From Hydrogenophaga sp. (lineage in GTDB: Bacteria > Pseudomonadota > Gammaproteobacteria > Burkholderiales > Burkholderiaceae_C): DNA of 5,796 nt. Within the stretch, counting starts at the first letter, position 1. Each line of letters opens with the position of its first letter. The position numbers and the translations under genes are program-made. The DNA lies in NCBI GenBank assembly GCA_030684755.1, contig JAUXXN010000407.1:1-5796 (forward strand), read 5' to 3'. This document shows positions 1 to 5,796 of this stretch, piece by piece. Under the pieces are notes generated by a model that saw only the letters and a list, made by a program, of their open reading frames with translations, did not search any database and was not told where the DNA came from.

Positions 1-140
1 TCACCCGCACGCTGTTTGTGGGCCTGGCCATGATCGAGTCCACCGCCATTTACTGCTTTGTGGTGTCGATGATCTTGATCTTTGCCAACCCGTTCTGGAA
101 CGCCGCGCTGCAAGCCGCCACCCAAGCGGCGGGGCAGTAA
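1..140 (+). CDS. atpE: F1Fo ATPase subunit c, sodium-type (N-ATPase), 3' end only
   Basis: This is the C-terminal part of the membrane rotor-ring subunit of an F1Fo ATPase; the 5' end lies outside the window. The first whole codon is at 3 and the stop is TAA at 138-140, giving 45 residues. They form the second transmembrane helix of a c subunit. The ion-carrying Glu is encoded at 36-38 and sits in MIESTAIY. Glu-Ser-Thr-x-x-Tyr is the known signature of Na+-binding c rings such as that of Ilyobacter tartaricus, in which Glu, Ser and Tyr take part in the Na+ site. The helix continues as a hydrophobic run (CFVVSMILIFANPF) and ends in a short Ala/Gln-rich tail. The gene lies 3 bp upstream of atpF, as expected in one operon. 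Identity as a c subunit is secure. Na+ specificity is inferred, because the Gln ligand of the first helix is not visible here. Confidence 0.93.
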   Translation, partial: TRTLFVGLAMIESTAIYCFVVSMILIFANPFWNAALQAATQAAGQ

Positions 141-143
141 ACC

Positions 144-920
144 ATGTTGATCGATGGGTTCACCGTGGGCGCGCAGTTGCTGAACTTCGTGATCCTGGTG
201 TGGCTGATGAAGCGCTTTCTGTACCAGCCGGTGCTGGGCGCCATTGCCGCACGCGAGGAAAAAATTGCCACCGAGCTGGCCGACGCCGCCACCACCCAGG
301 CCCAGGCGAAGCAGCAGCAAGACACGTTTGAGCAGAAGAACCAGGCCTTTGACGAACAGCGCACCGACATGCTGCAACAGGCCCGAGACGCCGCGAAAGC
401 CGAGAGCGAACGCCTGCAAGCCCAGGCCCGCGAAGCAGCCGACGCGGCCAGCGCCGCGCTGGCGCAGGCGCTGCGGGCCGACGAACAGCGCCTGCGCAAC
501 GACCTGACCCGCCACACGCAACAGCAGGTGTTCGACATCACCCGCCGGGTGCTGGGCGACCAGGCCTCGGTGGGCCTGGAACAACGGGTCTGCGAGGTGT
601 TTGTCCAGCGCCTGCAAGCCATGACGGGTGCCGCACGCGACACGCTGGCCCAGGCGCTGAAGGCCGTAACCCGCGCCGAACCGGCCTTGCTGCGCAGCGC
701 TTTTGCACTGCCAGCGGCGCAACAAGCCGCTGTTCAAACCGCGCTGGATGAAGCGTTGGGGCAACCGATTCCGCTGCAGTTTGAAACCGCGCCCGCGCTG
801 GTTTGCGGCATAGAACTGAACGCGCAGGGCCAAAAACTGGCCTGGAGCATGTCGGACTACTTGGCCACGCTGTCGTCGGGCCTGCCCGAAGCGCGGCTGG
901 GCCAGAGCGGTTCGGCGTGA
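144..920 (+). CDS. atpF: F1Fo ATPase subunit b, long N-ATPase form with delta-like C-terminus
   Basis: This is the peripheral-stalk subunit (258 aa) that holds F1 against the membrane sector. Residues 1-9 precede a single membrane helix at about 10-26 ([16 protein letters not shown] follows the typical b-subunit start). A long Ala/Gln/Glu/Arg-rich helix predicted to be coiled coil covers about 35-135. Ordinary b subunits end near 156 aa. Here roughly 100 more residues follow, and residues 181-243 ([13 protein letters not shown], then [12 protein letters not shown], then the SMSDYLATL end) resemble the C-terminal domain of the delta subunit, which has a Gly-Gly-hydrophobic turn, a strand and a final helix. 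This agrees with the absence of an atpH gene before atpA. It matches the 'alternate F1F0 ATPase, F0 subunit B' family as I know it. ATG at 144 follows atpE by 3 bp, with a weak GGGG upstream at 131-134. Confidence is high for subunit b and good for the delta-like extension. Confidence 0.93.
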   Translation: MLIDGFTVGAQLLNFVILVWLMKRFLYQPVLGAIAAREEKIATELADAATTQAQAKQQQDTFEQKNQAFDEQRTDMLQQARDAAKAESERLQAQAREAADAASAALAQALRADEQRLRNDLTRHTQQQVFDITRRVLGDQASVGLEQRVCEVFVQRLQAMTGAARDTLAQALKAVTRAEPALLRSAFALPAAQQAAVQTALDEALGQPIPLQFETAPALVCGIELNAQGQKLAWSMSDYLATLSSGLPEARLGQSGSA

Positions 921-923
921 GGG
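919..923 (+). promoter_or_regulatory. Ribosome binding site for the GTG start of atpA
   Basis: GAGGG overlaps the stop codon of atpF (TGA 918-920) and lies 7 nt before the GTG at 931. It supports GTG 931 as the atpA start, since no ATG in the same frame lies nearby. The overlap with the atpF stop suggests that translation of the two genes is coupled. Confidence 0.6.
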
Positions 924-930
924 CGCCCGC

Positions 931-2559
931 GTGAACACCGCAGCCGAGACCACCACGCTGCAAAGCGCGCAAGACAGCGCCTTTGCCGGCATTCGCCAGC
1001 GCCTGCAAGCCTTTCAGCCGCAACTGCTGCCCCGCGAGGTGGGCACCGTGGCCCGCGTGTCCACCGGCATTGCACGGGTGCACGGGCTGCCGCAGGTGGG
1101 CTTTGAGGAACTGCTGCTGTTTCCCGGCGGGCTGTCGGGCATTGCCTTCAACCTCGACGCCGACGGGGTGGATGTGGTGCTGCTGGGCGACCATGCCCAC
1201 CTGCACGCGGGCCAGGAGGTGCAGCGCACCGGCCGCGTGATGGATGTGGGCGTGGGCGAGGCGCTGCTGGGCCGCGTGGTGGACCCGCTGGGTCGGCCAC
1301 TGGACGGCGCAGGGCCGATCAGCACCGACACGCGCCTGCCCATCGAGCGGCCAGCGGCGGCCATCATGGACCGTGCGCCCGTTTCCGAGCCGCTGCAAAC
1401 GGGGTTGAAGGTGGTTGATGCGCTGATTCCCATCGGGCGCGGCCAGCGCGAGCTGATTTTGGGCGACCGCCAGACCGGCAAGACCGCCATTGCCATCGAC
1501 ACTATCTTCAACCAGCGCGGCAAGGGCGTGCTGTGTGTGTACTGCGCCATTGGGCAACGCGCTTCCGCCGTGGCCAAAGCGGTGGCGAACCTGCGCGAAA
1601 ACGGCGCGCTGGAATACACCGTGGTGGTGGTGGCCGAAGGCAACGACGCGCCGGGCCTGGCCTACATCGCGCCCTATGTGGCCACCAGCATGGCCGAGCA
1701 TTTCATGGAAGCGGGCCGAGATGTGTTGATCGTCTACGACGACCTGACCCACCACGCCCGCGCCTACCGCGAGCTGTCGTTGCTGCTGCGCCGCCCGCCG
1801 GGGCGCGAGGCGTTTCCGGGCGACATTTTCTACATCCATTCGCGCATGCTGGAGCGCGCCACCCACCTGAATGCAGCGCGTGGCGGTGGCTCCCTGACGG
1901 CGCTGCCCATCATCGAAACCGAGGCGCAAAACATCTCGGCCTACATTCCGACCAACCTGATCTCCATCACCGACGGGCAGATCGTGCTGTCGCCCTCGCT
2001 GTTCGCGCTGGGGGTGTTGCCTGCGGTGGACGTGGGCCAGTCGGTGTCGCGCGTGGGCGGCAAGGCGCAGCGTGCGGCCTACCGGGCGGTGGCGGGCGAT
2101 TTGAAGCTGGCCTATGCCCAGTTTGAAGAGCTTGAAACCTTTGCCCGCTTTGGCGCCCGGCTCGACGACGACACCCGCCAAGCCATTGCGCACGGCCAGC
2201 GCATCCGCGCCTGCCTGGGCCAGCCGGAGCTGGCCCCGGTGCCCGTGCCCGCGCAAATCGCCATCTTGCTGGCCCTGAACGCGGCGCTGTTCGACCCCGT
2301 GCCGCTGCACCGCATGGCCGCCGCACAGCAAGCGGTGCAAGCCGCCGCCCTGGGATTGCCCGACGACCTCGTCAAGCGGCTGGCCGATGCCGATGCCCTG
2401 AGCGATGACGACCGCCAGCGGGTCACCGAAGCCGCCCGGGATGCACTGGCCCGTTTTCTGGCCCAAGACGCGGAGGGCGCCGAGGGCTCGGAAGGCGATA
2501 AAGACGCGGAAGCCGTTGCAAGCACGGAGGCCACTGAAAACGCGGAAAGCCCGCCATGA
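931..2559 (+). CDS. atpA: F1Fo ATPase subunit alpha (N-ATPase type)
   Basis: This is the non-catalytic nucleotide-binding subunit of F1 (542 aa), which alternates with beta in the hexamer. The N-terminal beta-barrel is visible at about 36-110 ([17 protein letters not shown]). The P-loop is GDRQTGKT at 178-185, preceded by [19 protein letters not shown] as in alpha subunits. The [10 protein letters not shown] motif places the conserved inter-subunit arginine at R374, so the catalytic interface looks intact. The helical C-terminal domain follows ([12 protein letters not shown], then [13 protein letters not shown]). Usual family length is about 500-515 aa. The excess is a low-complexity, Glu/Asp/Ala/Ser-rich tail at about 511-542, not part of the normal fold. 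The start is GTG at 931 with a good Shine-Dalgarno sequence, 10 bp after atpF. There is no delta gene between b and alpha. Its stop overlaps a short upstream ORF that leads into atpG. Confidence 0.96.
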   Translation: MNTAAETTTLQSAQDSAFAGIRQRLQAFQPQLLPREVGTVARVSTGIARVHGLPQVGFEELLLFPGGLSGIAFNLDADGVDVVLLGDHAHLHAGQEVQRTGRVMDVGVGEALLGRVVDPLGRPLDGAGPISTDTRLPIERPAAAIMDRAPVSEPLQTGLKVVDALIPIGRGQRELILGDRQTGKTAIAIDTIFNQRGKGVLCVYCAIGQRASAVAKAVANLRENGALEYTVVVVAEGNDAPGLAYIAPYVATSMAEHFMEAGRDVLIVYDDLTHHARAYRELSLLLRRPPGREAFPGDIFYIHSRMLERATHLNAARGGGSLTALPIIETEAQNISAYIPTNLISITDGQIVLSPSLFALGVLPAVDVGQSVSRVGGKAQRAAYRAVAGDLKLAYAQFEELETFARFGARLDDDTRQAIAHGQRIRACLGQPELAPVPVPAQIAILLALNAALFDPVPLHRMAAAQQAVQAAALGLPDDLVKRLADADALSDDDRQRVTEAARDALARFLAQDAEGAEGSEGDKDAEAVASTEATENAESPP

Positions 2560-2576
2560 CCGAAACAGCGCGCTGA
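2556..2576 (+). other. Six-codon mini-ORF linking atpA to atpG
   Basis: An ATG at 2556 overlaps the atpA stop (ATGA, 2556-2559). It opens a frame reading MTETAR and ends at TGA 2574-2576, which in turn overlaps the atpG ATG (TGATG, 2574-2578). A Shine-Dalgarno-like GGAAAG at 2544-2549 lies 6 nt before this ATG, whereas the atpG ATG itself has no obvious binding site. What is seen is the double overlap. The inference is either a coupling leader (initiate, terminate, reinitiate at 2576) or the remnant of the original atpG start: I recall N-ATPase gamma proteins beginning with something like MTET before the LRRQI segment. It is too short to be called a gene. Confidence 0.45.
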
Positions 2577-3508
2577 TGGCCAACACCACCACCGCACTGC
2601 GCCGCCAGATCGGCAGCGCCCGCGACCTCAAGGCCGTGGTGCGCACCATGAAAGCGTCGGCGGCTTCGGCCATAGGGCAGTACGAAAACTCGGTGGCCGC
2701 GCTGGGCGACTACGCCCGCACGGTGGAGTTGGGGCTGAGCGTGTGCCTGCGCTCGGCCCATGCCCAGGGTGGGCTGGCACTGGCCCAAAAACAGACCCAC
2801 CAGATCCATCAGACCTACAGCCCAAGCGCTGTGCACGCCATCGTGTTCGGCTCCGACCAAGGGTTGGTGGGCCGCTTCAACGAGGCGGTGGTTGAGCACG
2901 CCATGGCGCAACTGGGCCAGCAGCCCGCCAAGGCGCAGGTGTGGGCGGTGGGCGAGCGCGTGCAGGCGCGCCTGCACGACGCGGGCCTGTCGCCCGCCTT
3001 CACGTTCCCGGTCCCTGGGTCGGTGGAACTGATCACGCGCTTGGTCGGGCATATTTTGCTGAAGGTGCAAACGCCGGGCCAAGAGAACGAGGGCACCGCG
3101 CCGGGTGAAACGCTGGTGCTGTTTTACAACCGCCCTAGTGGTGCCAGTTACGAACCGGTGAGCCAGCGCCTGCTGCCGCTGGACGGTCACTGGCAAGCCG
3201 GGCTCGCCGCCCAGCCCTGGCCCACGGCACAGCAGCCCGAGGTGCTGGGCACCAGCCCCCAGGTGCTTCGGGCCTTTGTGCGCGAGCACCTGTTTGTGTC
3301 GTTGTTTCGAGCCAGCGCCGAGTCGCTGGCCAGCGAAAACGCCAGCCGCCTGGCCGCCATGCAACGCGCCGACCGCAACATCGGGGAACTGCTCACCGAG
3401 CTGGGTGCCAGGTTTCACCGCATCCGCCAAAGCGGCATTGACGAAGAGTTGTTCGACGTGGTGGCCGGTTTTGATGCCATGGGACCAACCACGCCGCCCA
3501 GCGCTTGA
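2576..3508 (+). CDS. atpG: F1Fo ATPase subunit gamma (N-ATPase type)
   Basis: This is the central rotor shaft of F1 (310 aa), which couples c-ring rotation to the alpha/beta hexamer. The N-terminal helix carries LRRQIGSARDLKAVVRTMKA at about 8-27, equivalent to the conserved gamma start region. The Rossmann-like middle contains FGSDQGLVGRFN at 91-102, matching the family's 'TDRGLCGGLN'-type motif. The C-terminal helix contains ENASRLAAMQRADRNIGEL at 254-272 and ends in ELFDVVAGFDAM, which lies against the N-terminal helix in the shaft. Length is slightly above the usual 285-295 aa. The ATG at 2576 is chosen because codons upstream in the same frame lie inside atpA and do not resemble gamma. 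It overlaps the preceding mini-ORF stop (TGATG) and lacks its own clear binding site. This is the last gene of the operon, as usual for N-ATPases, and no rho-independent terminator follows. Confidence 0.95.
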   Translation: MANTTTALRRQIGSARDLKAVVRTMKASAASAIGQYENSVAALGDYARTVELGLSVCLRSAHAQGGLALAQKQTHQIHQTYSPSAVHAIVFGSDQGLVGRFNEAVVEHAMAQLGQQPAKAQVWAVGERVQARLHDAGLSPAFTFPVPGSVELITRLVGHILLKVQTPGQENEGTAPGETLVLFYNRPSGASYEPVSQRLLPLDGHWQAGLAAQPWPTAQQPEVLGTSPQVLRAFVREHLFVSLFRASAESLASENASRLAAMQRADRNIGELLTELGARFHRIRQSGIDEELFDVVAGFDAMGPTTPPSA

Positions 3509-3551
3509 ACCCAGGTTGAACGCGGCACCGAGTTTCAGGCCACTGCGCATG

Positions 3552-4427
3552 TTACCCGGCCATTTGCCCCGTCAAAAATCCCAACACCGCCCGTTCAGCC
3601 GCAGCCGGGTCCGCAAAGGCTTCGTGGGTGCCGTCCAATGCCAACAAGCGGGCCTGGGCGGTGCCGCGCTGGGCGATGAGCGCCTGCGCGTCGGCCAGGG
3701 GCACGGTGGTGTCTTGCGCGCCGTGCAGCAGCAGCACCGGGCAGCGGGCTTGCGCCAGGGTGGCCAGCGGGGCGATGCGGCTGAAGCGGGTGCCGATGAC
3801 CCATTCCACATAGCGGTTGACCAGCCAGCCCAGCGGCCAGTAAGGCACGCGGTAGGCGGCGAGCCAGCGCCGCATGACCTGTTCGGGGTGGGCAAACGCG
3901 CCCACGCTCACGGCAGCAGCCAGTCCCGGGCGGCGCGATGCCACCAGCAGCACGGCGGCGGCGCCCACCGAATGGCCGAGCGCGGCCAGGCGCTGTGGGT
4001 TCACCTCGGGTTGCGCGGCGAGCCAGTCGAGCGCGCGTTCCAGGTCGTCGGCGAAGCGGGGCAGGGAGCTGTGGTCGTCGCGGCTGCTGCGGCCGTGGTT
4101 GCGCGATTCGGGCAGCAACACGGCGTAGCCTGCAGCGTGCAGGGCCTGCGCAGCGGGCAGCAGGGTGCTGGCGTTGCCGCCCCAGCCGTGCATGAGCGCC
4201 ACTGCAGGCGCGGGGTTGGGCTGCGTCAGCGGCGGCACATACCAGGCAAACAGGCGCAGGCCGTTGGGTCCGTTCAGGTGCACGCTGCGGGCGTTCAGGC
4301 CCAGCTCGGCGGGCTGGGTGCCCGCCACGGTGGCGGTGGGGGCCAGGCCCCAGCGCAGCAACTGGCGTGCGCCGAGCAGGGCAGCGCCGGCCAGGGCGAG
4401 TGAAACAAAGAGGGGGTTGAGCGTCAT
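3552..4427 (-). CDS. Alpha/beta hydrolase with N-terminal membrane anchor
   Basis: This is a 291-aa serine hydrolase of the alpha/beta fold; the substrate cannot be told from sequence. Residues about 5-20 are hydrophobic (LFVSLALAGAALLGA) and are followed by Arg, which suggests a signal anchor or uncleaved signal sequence. The oxyanion region is HGWGG at 80-84. The nucleophile elbow is GHSVG at 151-155 (Ser153). The acid is probably Asp239 in LLLHGAQDTTVP. The catalytic His is His268 in DGTHEAF. All three triad positions are present and correctly spaced. An Arg/Trp/Tyr-rich lid-like stretch at about 185-215 lies between nucleophile and acid. The family includes esterases, lipases and peptidases of the BEM46/'dienelactone hydrolase-like' kind. 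ATG at 4427 is the first Met in frame before the hydrophobic segment; it has no Shine-Dalgarno sequence. The gene converges on atpG and diverges from hipBA. Confidence 0.88.
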   Translation of the reverse strand: MTLNPLFVSLALAGAALLGARQLLRWGLAPTATVAGTQPAELGLNARSVHLNGPNGLRLFAWYVPPLTQPNPAPAVALMHGWGGNASTLLPAAQALHAAGYAVLLPESRNHGRSSRDDHSSLPRFADDLERALDWLAAQPEVNPQRLAALGHSVGAAAVLLVASRRPGLAAAVSVGAFAHPEQVMRRWLAAYRVPYWPLGWLVNRYVEWVIGTRFSRIAPLATLAQARCPVLLLHGAQDTTVPLADAQALIAQRGTAQARLLALDGTHEAFADPAAAERAVLGFLTGQMAG

Positions 4428-4459
4428 GCGGGTGGGTTTGGGGGTGCGTGCATTATGAA

Positions 4460-4480
4460 GCGCAGGGTGCAGCCCTGTGC
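4460..4480. repeat. Imperfect 21-bp palindrome, candidate operator
   Basis: The arms GCGCAGGG (4460-4467) and CCCTGTGC (4473-4480) pair at 7 of 8 positions around a 5-bp centre, TGCAG. The position inside the divergent promoter region upstream of an HTH repressor gene suits an autoregulatory operator. It does not resemble the E. coli HipB box (TATCC-N8-GGATA), so which protein binds, if any, is unknown. A stem in the RNA is also possible, but no T-run follows on either strand, so it is not a terminator. Confidence 0.45.
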
Positions 4481-4522
4481 AACTTCTTGGATAATCAAAA
4501 CCATACAAAAAATCGCTTCTGT

Positions 4523-4527
4523 GAAAG
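4523..4527 (+). promoter_or_regulatory. Ribosome binding site deciding the hipB start
   Basis: GAAAG lies 8 nt before the ATG at 4536. It favours that start over the in-frame ATG at 4455. Starting at 4455 would place codons across the palindrome and both promoters and add residues unlike an Xre N-terminus. Confidence 0.45.
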
Positions 4528-4535
4528 TTTGCTTT

Positions 4536-4880
4536 ATGCCAAAACCCGCTGCCGCAGCCGAACACCTGCCCGCCTCTGCCGCCAAGGCGCTGCGCGATCT
4601 GGGTGAAAACCTGGCGCTGGCCCGCCAGCGTCGCAAAGAAAGCCTGCGCGCCTGGGCCAGCCGCATGGCGGTGTCGGTGCCCACCCTCATCCGCATGGAA
4701 AAAGGCGATCCTTCGGTGGGCATGGGCGTGTACGCCACGGCGCTGTGGCTGATGGGCCGTCACGCTGCCCTGCCCGACGTGGCCGCGCCCGCGCAAGATC
4801 TGAACGCGCTGGAACAAGACATTGAAGCCGTGCGCCAGCGGGGTCGGCGCATGTCGCGCAAACCGGCCCAAGTGTTGTGA
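4536..4880 (+). CDS. hipB: Xre/HipB-like HTH antitoxin and repressor
   Basis: This is a 114-aa DNA-binding protein, probably the antitoxin partner and autorepressor of the HipA-like kinase that follows 2 bp later. The helix-turn-helix core runs from about 20 to 75. LGENLALARQRRKESLRAWA covers helices 1-2, and MAVSVPTLIRMEKGDPSVG gives the recognition helix and the characteristic M-E-x-G turn of Xre/lambda-repressor-like domains. The C-terminal third (about 85-114) is charged (LEQDIEAVRQRGRRMSRK) and may contact the kinase. Start 4536 is preferred to 4455 on the binding site and because the longer form would run across the promoter region. An in-frame GTG at 4521 is a further option. The hipB assignment rests on the HTH fold plus the gene order. 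On sequence alone it would be just an Xre-family regulator. Confidence 0.8.
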   Translation: MPKPAAAAEHLPASAAKALRDLGENLALARQRRKESLRAWASRMAVSVPTLIRMEKGDPSVGMGVYATALWLMGRHAALPDVAAPAQDLNALEQDIEAVRQRGRRMSRKPAQVL

Positions 4881-4882
4881 AC

Positions 4883-5796
4883 ATGCCATACCAACCGCAA
4901 GACAGCATGAGCCTGTGGTGGTTGGCCGACCCGGCTGCCCCGCAGCGCATCGGCACGCTCAGCTTGCAGGACAACCGGCGCAAGTTGGGCCTGAGCTATG
5001 CCCCGGGCTGGTTAGCGTGGCCGCAAGGCTTTGCTTTGAGCGAAGACCTGCCGCTGCAACCCGGTTTGCACCTGCCCGCTGAGCGCGACACCGTTGCCGG
5101 TGCGGTGGACGACGCCCGACCAGACCAGTGGGGCGAGCGTGTGATTCGGTTGATTGAGCGGCCCGCCCGCTTGTCGTTGCTGGAGTATGTGTATTTCGCG
5201 GGCGACGACCGGTTTGGCGCTTTGGGGGTTTCTTTGGGCGATGCGGTGTATGAACCCGCGCCCACGGCCGTCATGGCGAGCTTTGACGGACTGGACGACA
5301 TGCACCGCGCCGTGCAGCGCGTGATGGCGGGGGAGGCCGTCACCGAACAGCAGCGCCGCCTGCTGCAGCCGGGCGTGAGCATGGGCGGTGCGCGACCCAA
5401 ATCGTTGATGCAGATGGACGGGTACGCGTGGGTGGTGAAGTTTTCAGATGGTGGGGAACTGGACGCCCCGCTGATCGAACACGCCAGCATGCAACTGGCC
5501 CGGTGCTGCGGCATTCACACCGCCGAAACCCGTGCGTTGCCTCTGCCACGCGGGCACGCGGTTGCGGTGAAGCGGTTTGACCGCGCGGGTGCCCAGCGTG
5601 TGCATGTGTTGTCGGCCCATGCGGCGCTGCGCGCAGCGGGCGAGCCCATGGGTTACCCGGAGTTGGCGCAACTGCTGCGGCGGCTGGGCCGCCCCGAGCA
5701 GGTGCGCGCACAGCAGCAAGAGCTGTACCGGCGCATGGTGTTCAACATCCTGATCGACAACACGGACTACCACGAAAAGAACCATGCTTTGGTGCG
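4883..5796 (+). CDS. hipA: HipA-family Ser/Thr kinase toxin, 3' end cut by window
   Basis: At least 304 residues of a HipA-type kinase, still open at the window edge (family length about 400-440). HipA toxins phosphorylate translation-linked targets (GltX in E. coli) and cause growth arrest or persistence. The N-terminal 'couple_hipA' domain covers about 10-105: IGTLSLQ, then LGLSYAPGWLA, and DDARPDQWGERV at 76-87. The glycine-rich, autophosphorylation-type loop is S166-MGGARPK-173; S166 aligns by eye with E. coli Ser150 and K173 with Lys157. The catalytic loop is NTDYHEKN at 293-300, with D295 as catalytic base and N300 as metal ligand. The metal-binding Asp of the DFG-like motif would lie beyond the window. 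The chosen ATG at 4883 is 2 bp after the hipB stop with no clear binding site, so coupling is likely; ATG 4907 is an alternative. All visible active-site residues are intact. Confidence 0.9.
   Translation, partial: MPYQPQDSMSLWWLADPAAPQRIGTLSLQDNRRKLGLSYAPGWLAWPQGFALSEDLPLQPGLHLPAERDTVAGAVDDARPDQWGERVIRLIERPARLSLLEYVYFAGDDRFGALGVSLGDAVYEPAPTAVMASFDGLDDMHRAVQRVMAGEAVTEQQRRLLQPGVSMGGARPKSLMQMDGYAWVVKFSDGGELDAPLIEHASMQLARCCGIHTAETRALPLPRGHAVAVKRFDRAGAQRVHVLSAHAALRAAGEPMGYPELAQLLRRLGRPEQVRAQQQELYRRMVFNILIDNTDYHEKNHALV

Larger units (their letters stand above)
4428..4535. promoter_or_regulatory. Divergent promoter region between hydrolase and hipBA
   Basis: This 108-bp spacer separates two divergently transcribed units, and its hipB-proximal half (about 4483-4535) is clearly AT-rich against GC-rich surroundings. 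For the - strand gene, TTGCAC (complement of 4477-4482) and CATAAT (complement of 4452-4457) could be -35 and -10 boxes, though the 19-bp spacing is long. For hipB, GATAAT at 4490-4495 is a good -10, with only a poor -35 near 4467-4472. Both candidate promoters overlap the palindrome at 4460-4480, so one bound repressor could affect both directions. Boxes were assigned by eye. Confidence 0.45.

Noticed and set aside
538..2673. A 711-codon open frame on the - strand, opposite atpF, atpA and the start of atpG.
   Set aside because: It mirrors high-GC coding sequence. The translation is Gly/Arg/His/Gln-rich with no recognisable domain, while the + strand has unmistakable ATPase subunits.
3500..3530. 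A weak inverted repeat (TTGAACC / GGTTGAA) just after atpG, considered as a terminator.
   Set aside because: The stem is imperfect, short and not GC-rich, with no following T-run.
2423..3550. A 375-codon open frame on the - strand, opposite atpG.
   Set aside because: The translation is compositionally biased and domain-free. It is antisense to a clear gamma subunit with conserved motifs.
3276..4403. A 375-codon open frame on the + strand across the end of atpG and the hydrolase gene.
   Set aside because: It is out of frame with atpG and antisense to a hydrolase with a full catalytic triad. The Gly/Ala/Gln/His-rich product looks like a GC-driven shadow.
4483..4510. A possible E. coli-type HipB operator around GGATAATC.
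   Set aside because: The known box is TATCC-N8-GGATA, and no TATCC half-site occurs at the required distance.
4455..4535. A longer N-terminus for the HTH protein, starting at ATG 4455.
   Set aside because: It would be translated from inside the palindrome and promoter region. The added residues are not Xre-like, and a better-placed binding site serves ATG 4536.
4428..4889. An upstream extension of the hydrolase frame to a 445-residue protein starting at 4889.
   Set aside because: The extra N-terminal residues are antisense to the HTH gene, cross the promoter region and show no domain. The Met at 4427 directly precedes a signal-anchor-like segment.

Overview
The window is GC-rich with strong third-position GC bias. 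The proteins look like those of a beta-proteobacterium, probably Burkholderiales and possibly Comamonadaceae-like. That placement rests on composition and remembered family resemblance, not on a search.

Positions 1-3508 hold the 3' half of an F1Fo ATP synthase operon on the + strand: the end of atpE (c), then atpF (b), atpA (alpha) and atpG (gamma), tightly packed. Three things mark it as the alternate 'N-ATPase' type rather than the housekeeping enzyme. There is no separate atpH (delta) gene between b and alpha. The b subunit is long (258 aa) and carries a delta-like C-terminal part. The c subunit carries the Glu-Ser-Thr-x-x-Tyr signature of sodium-binding c rings. N-ATPase operons normally run atpD-C-Q-R-B-E-F-A-G, so beta, epsilon, AtpQ, AtpR and a are expected just upstream, outside the window. 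The complex would couple membrane Na+ movement (c ring, b anchor) to ATP turnover (alpha with beta, gamma as rotor), most likely as an ATP-driven Na+ exporter.

Positions 3552-4427 (- strand) encode a membrane-anchored or secreted alpha/beta hydrolase that converges on atpG across a 43-bp gap with no visible terminator. It is transcribed divergently from a two-gene cassette at 4536-5796 (+ strand). That cassette is an Xre-type HTH protein (HipB-like antitoxin/repressor), then, after 2 bp, a HipA-family Ser/Thr kinase toxin cut off by the window end just after its catalytic Asp/Asn motif. The 108-bp divergent spacer is strikingly AT-rich on the hipB side. It contains an imperfect 21-bp palindrome, a plausible operator, overlapping candidate promoters for both directions.

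No RNA genes, CRISPR arrays, insertion sequences or attachment sites were seen. The most unusual local features are the six-codon mini-ORF that joins atpA to atpG through ATGA and TGATG overlaps, the acidic low-complexity tail on AtpA, and the palindrome in the hydrolase/hipBA spacer. The known systems explain most of the window, and nothing in it clearly demands a new one.
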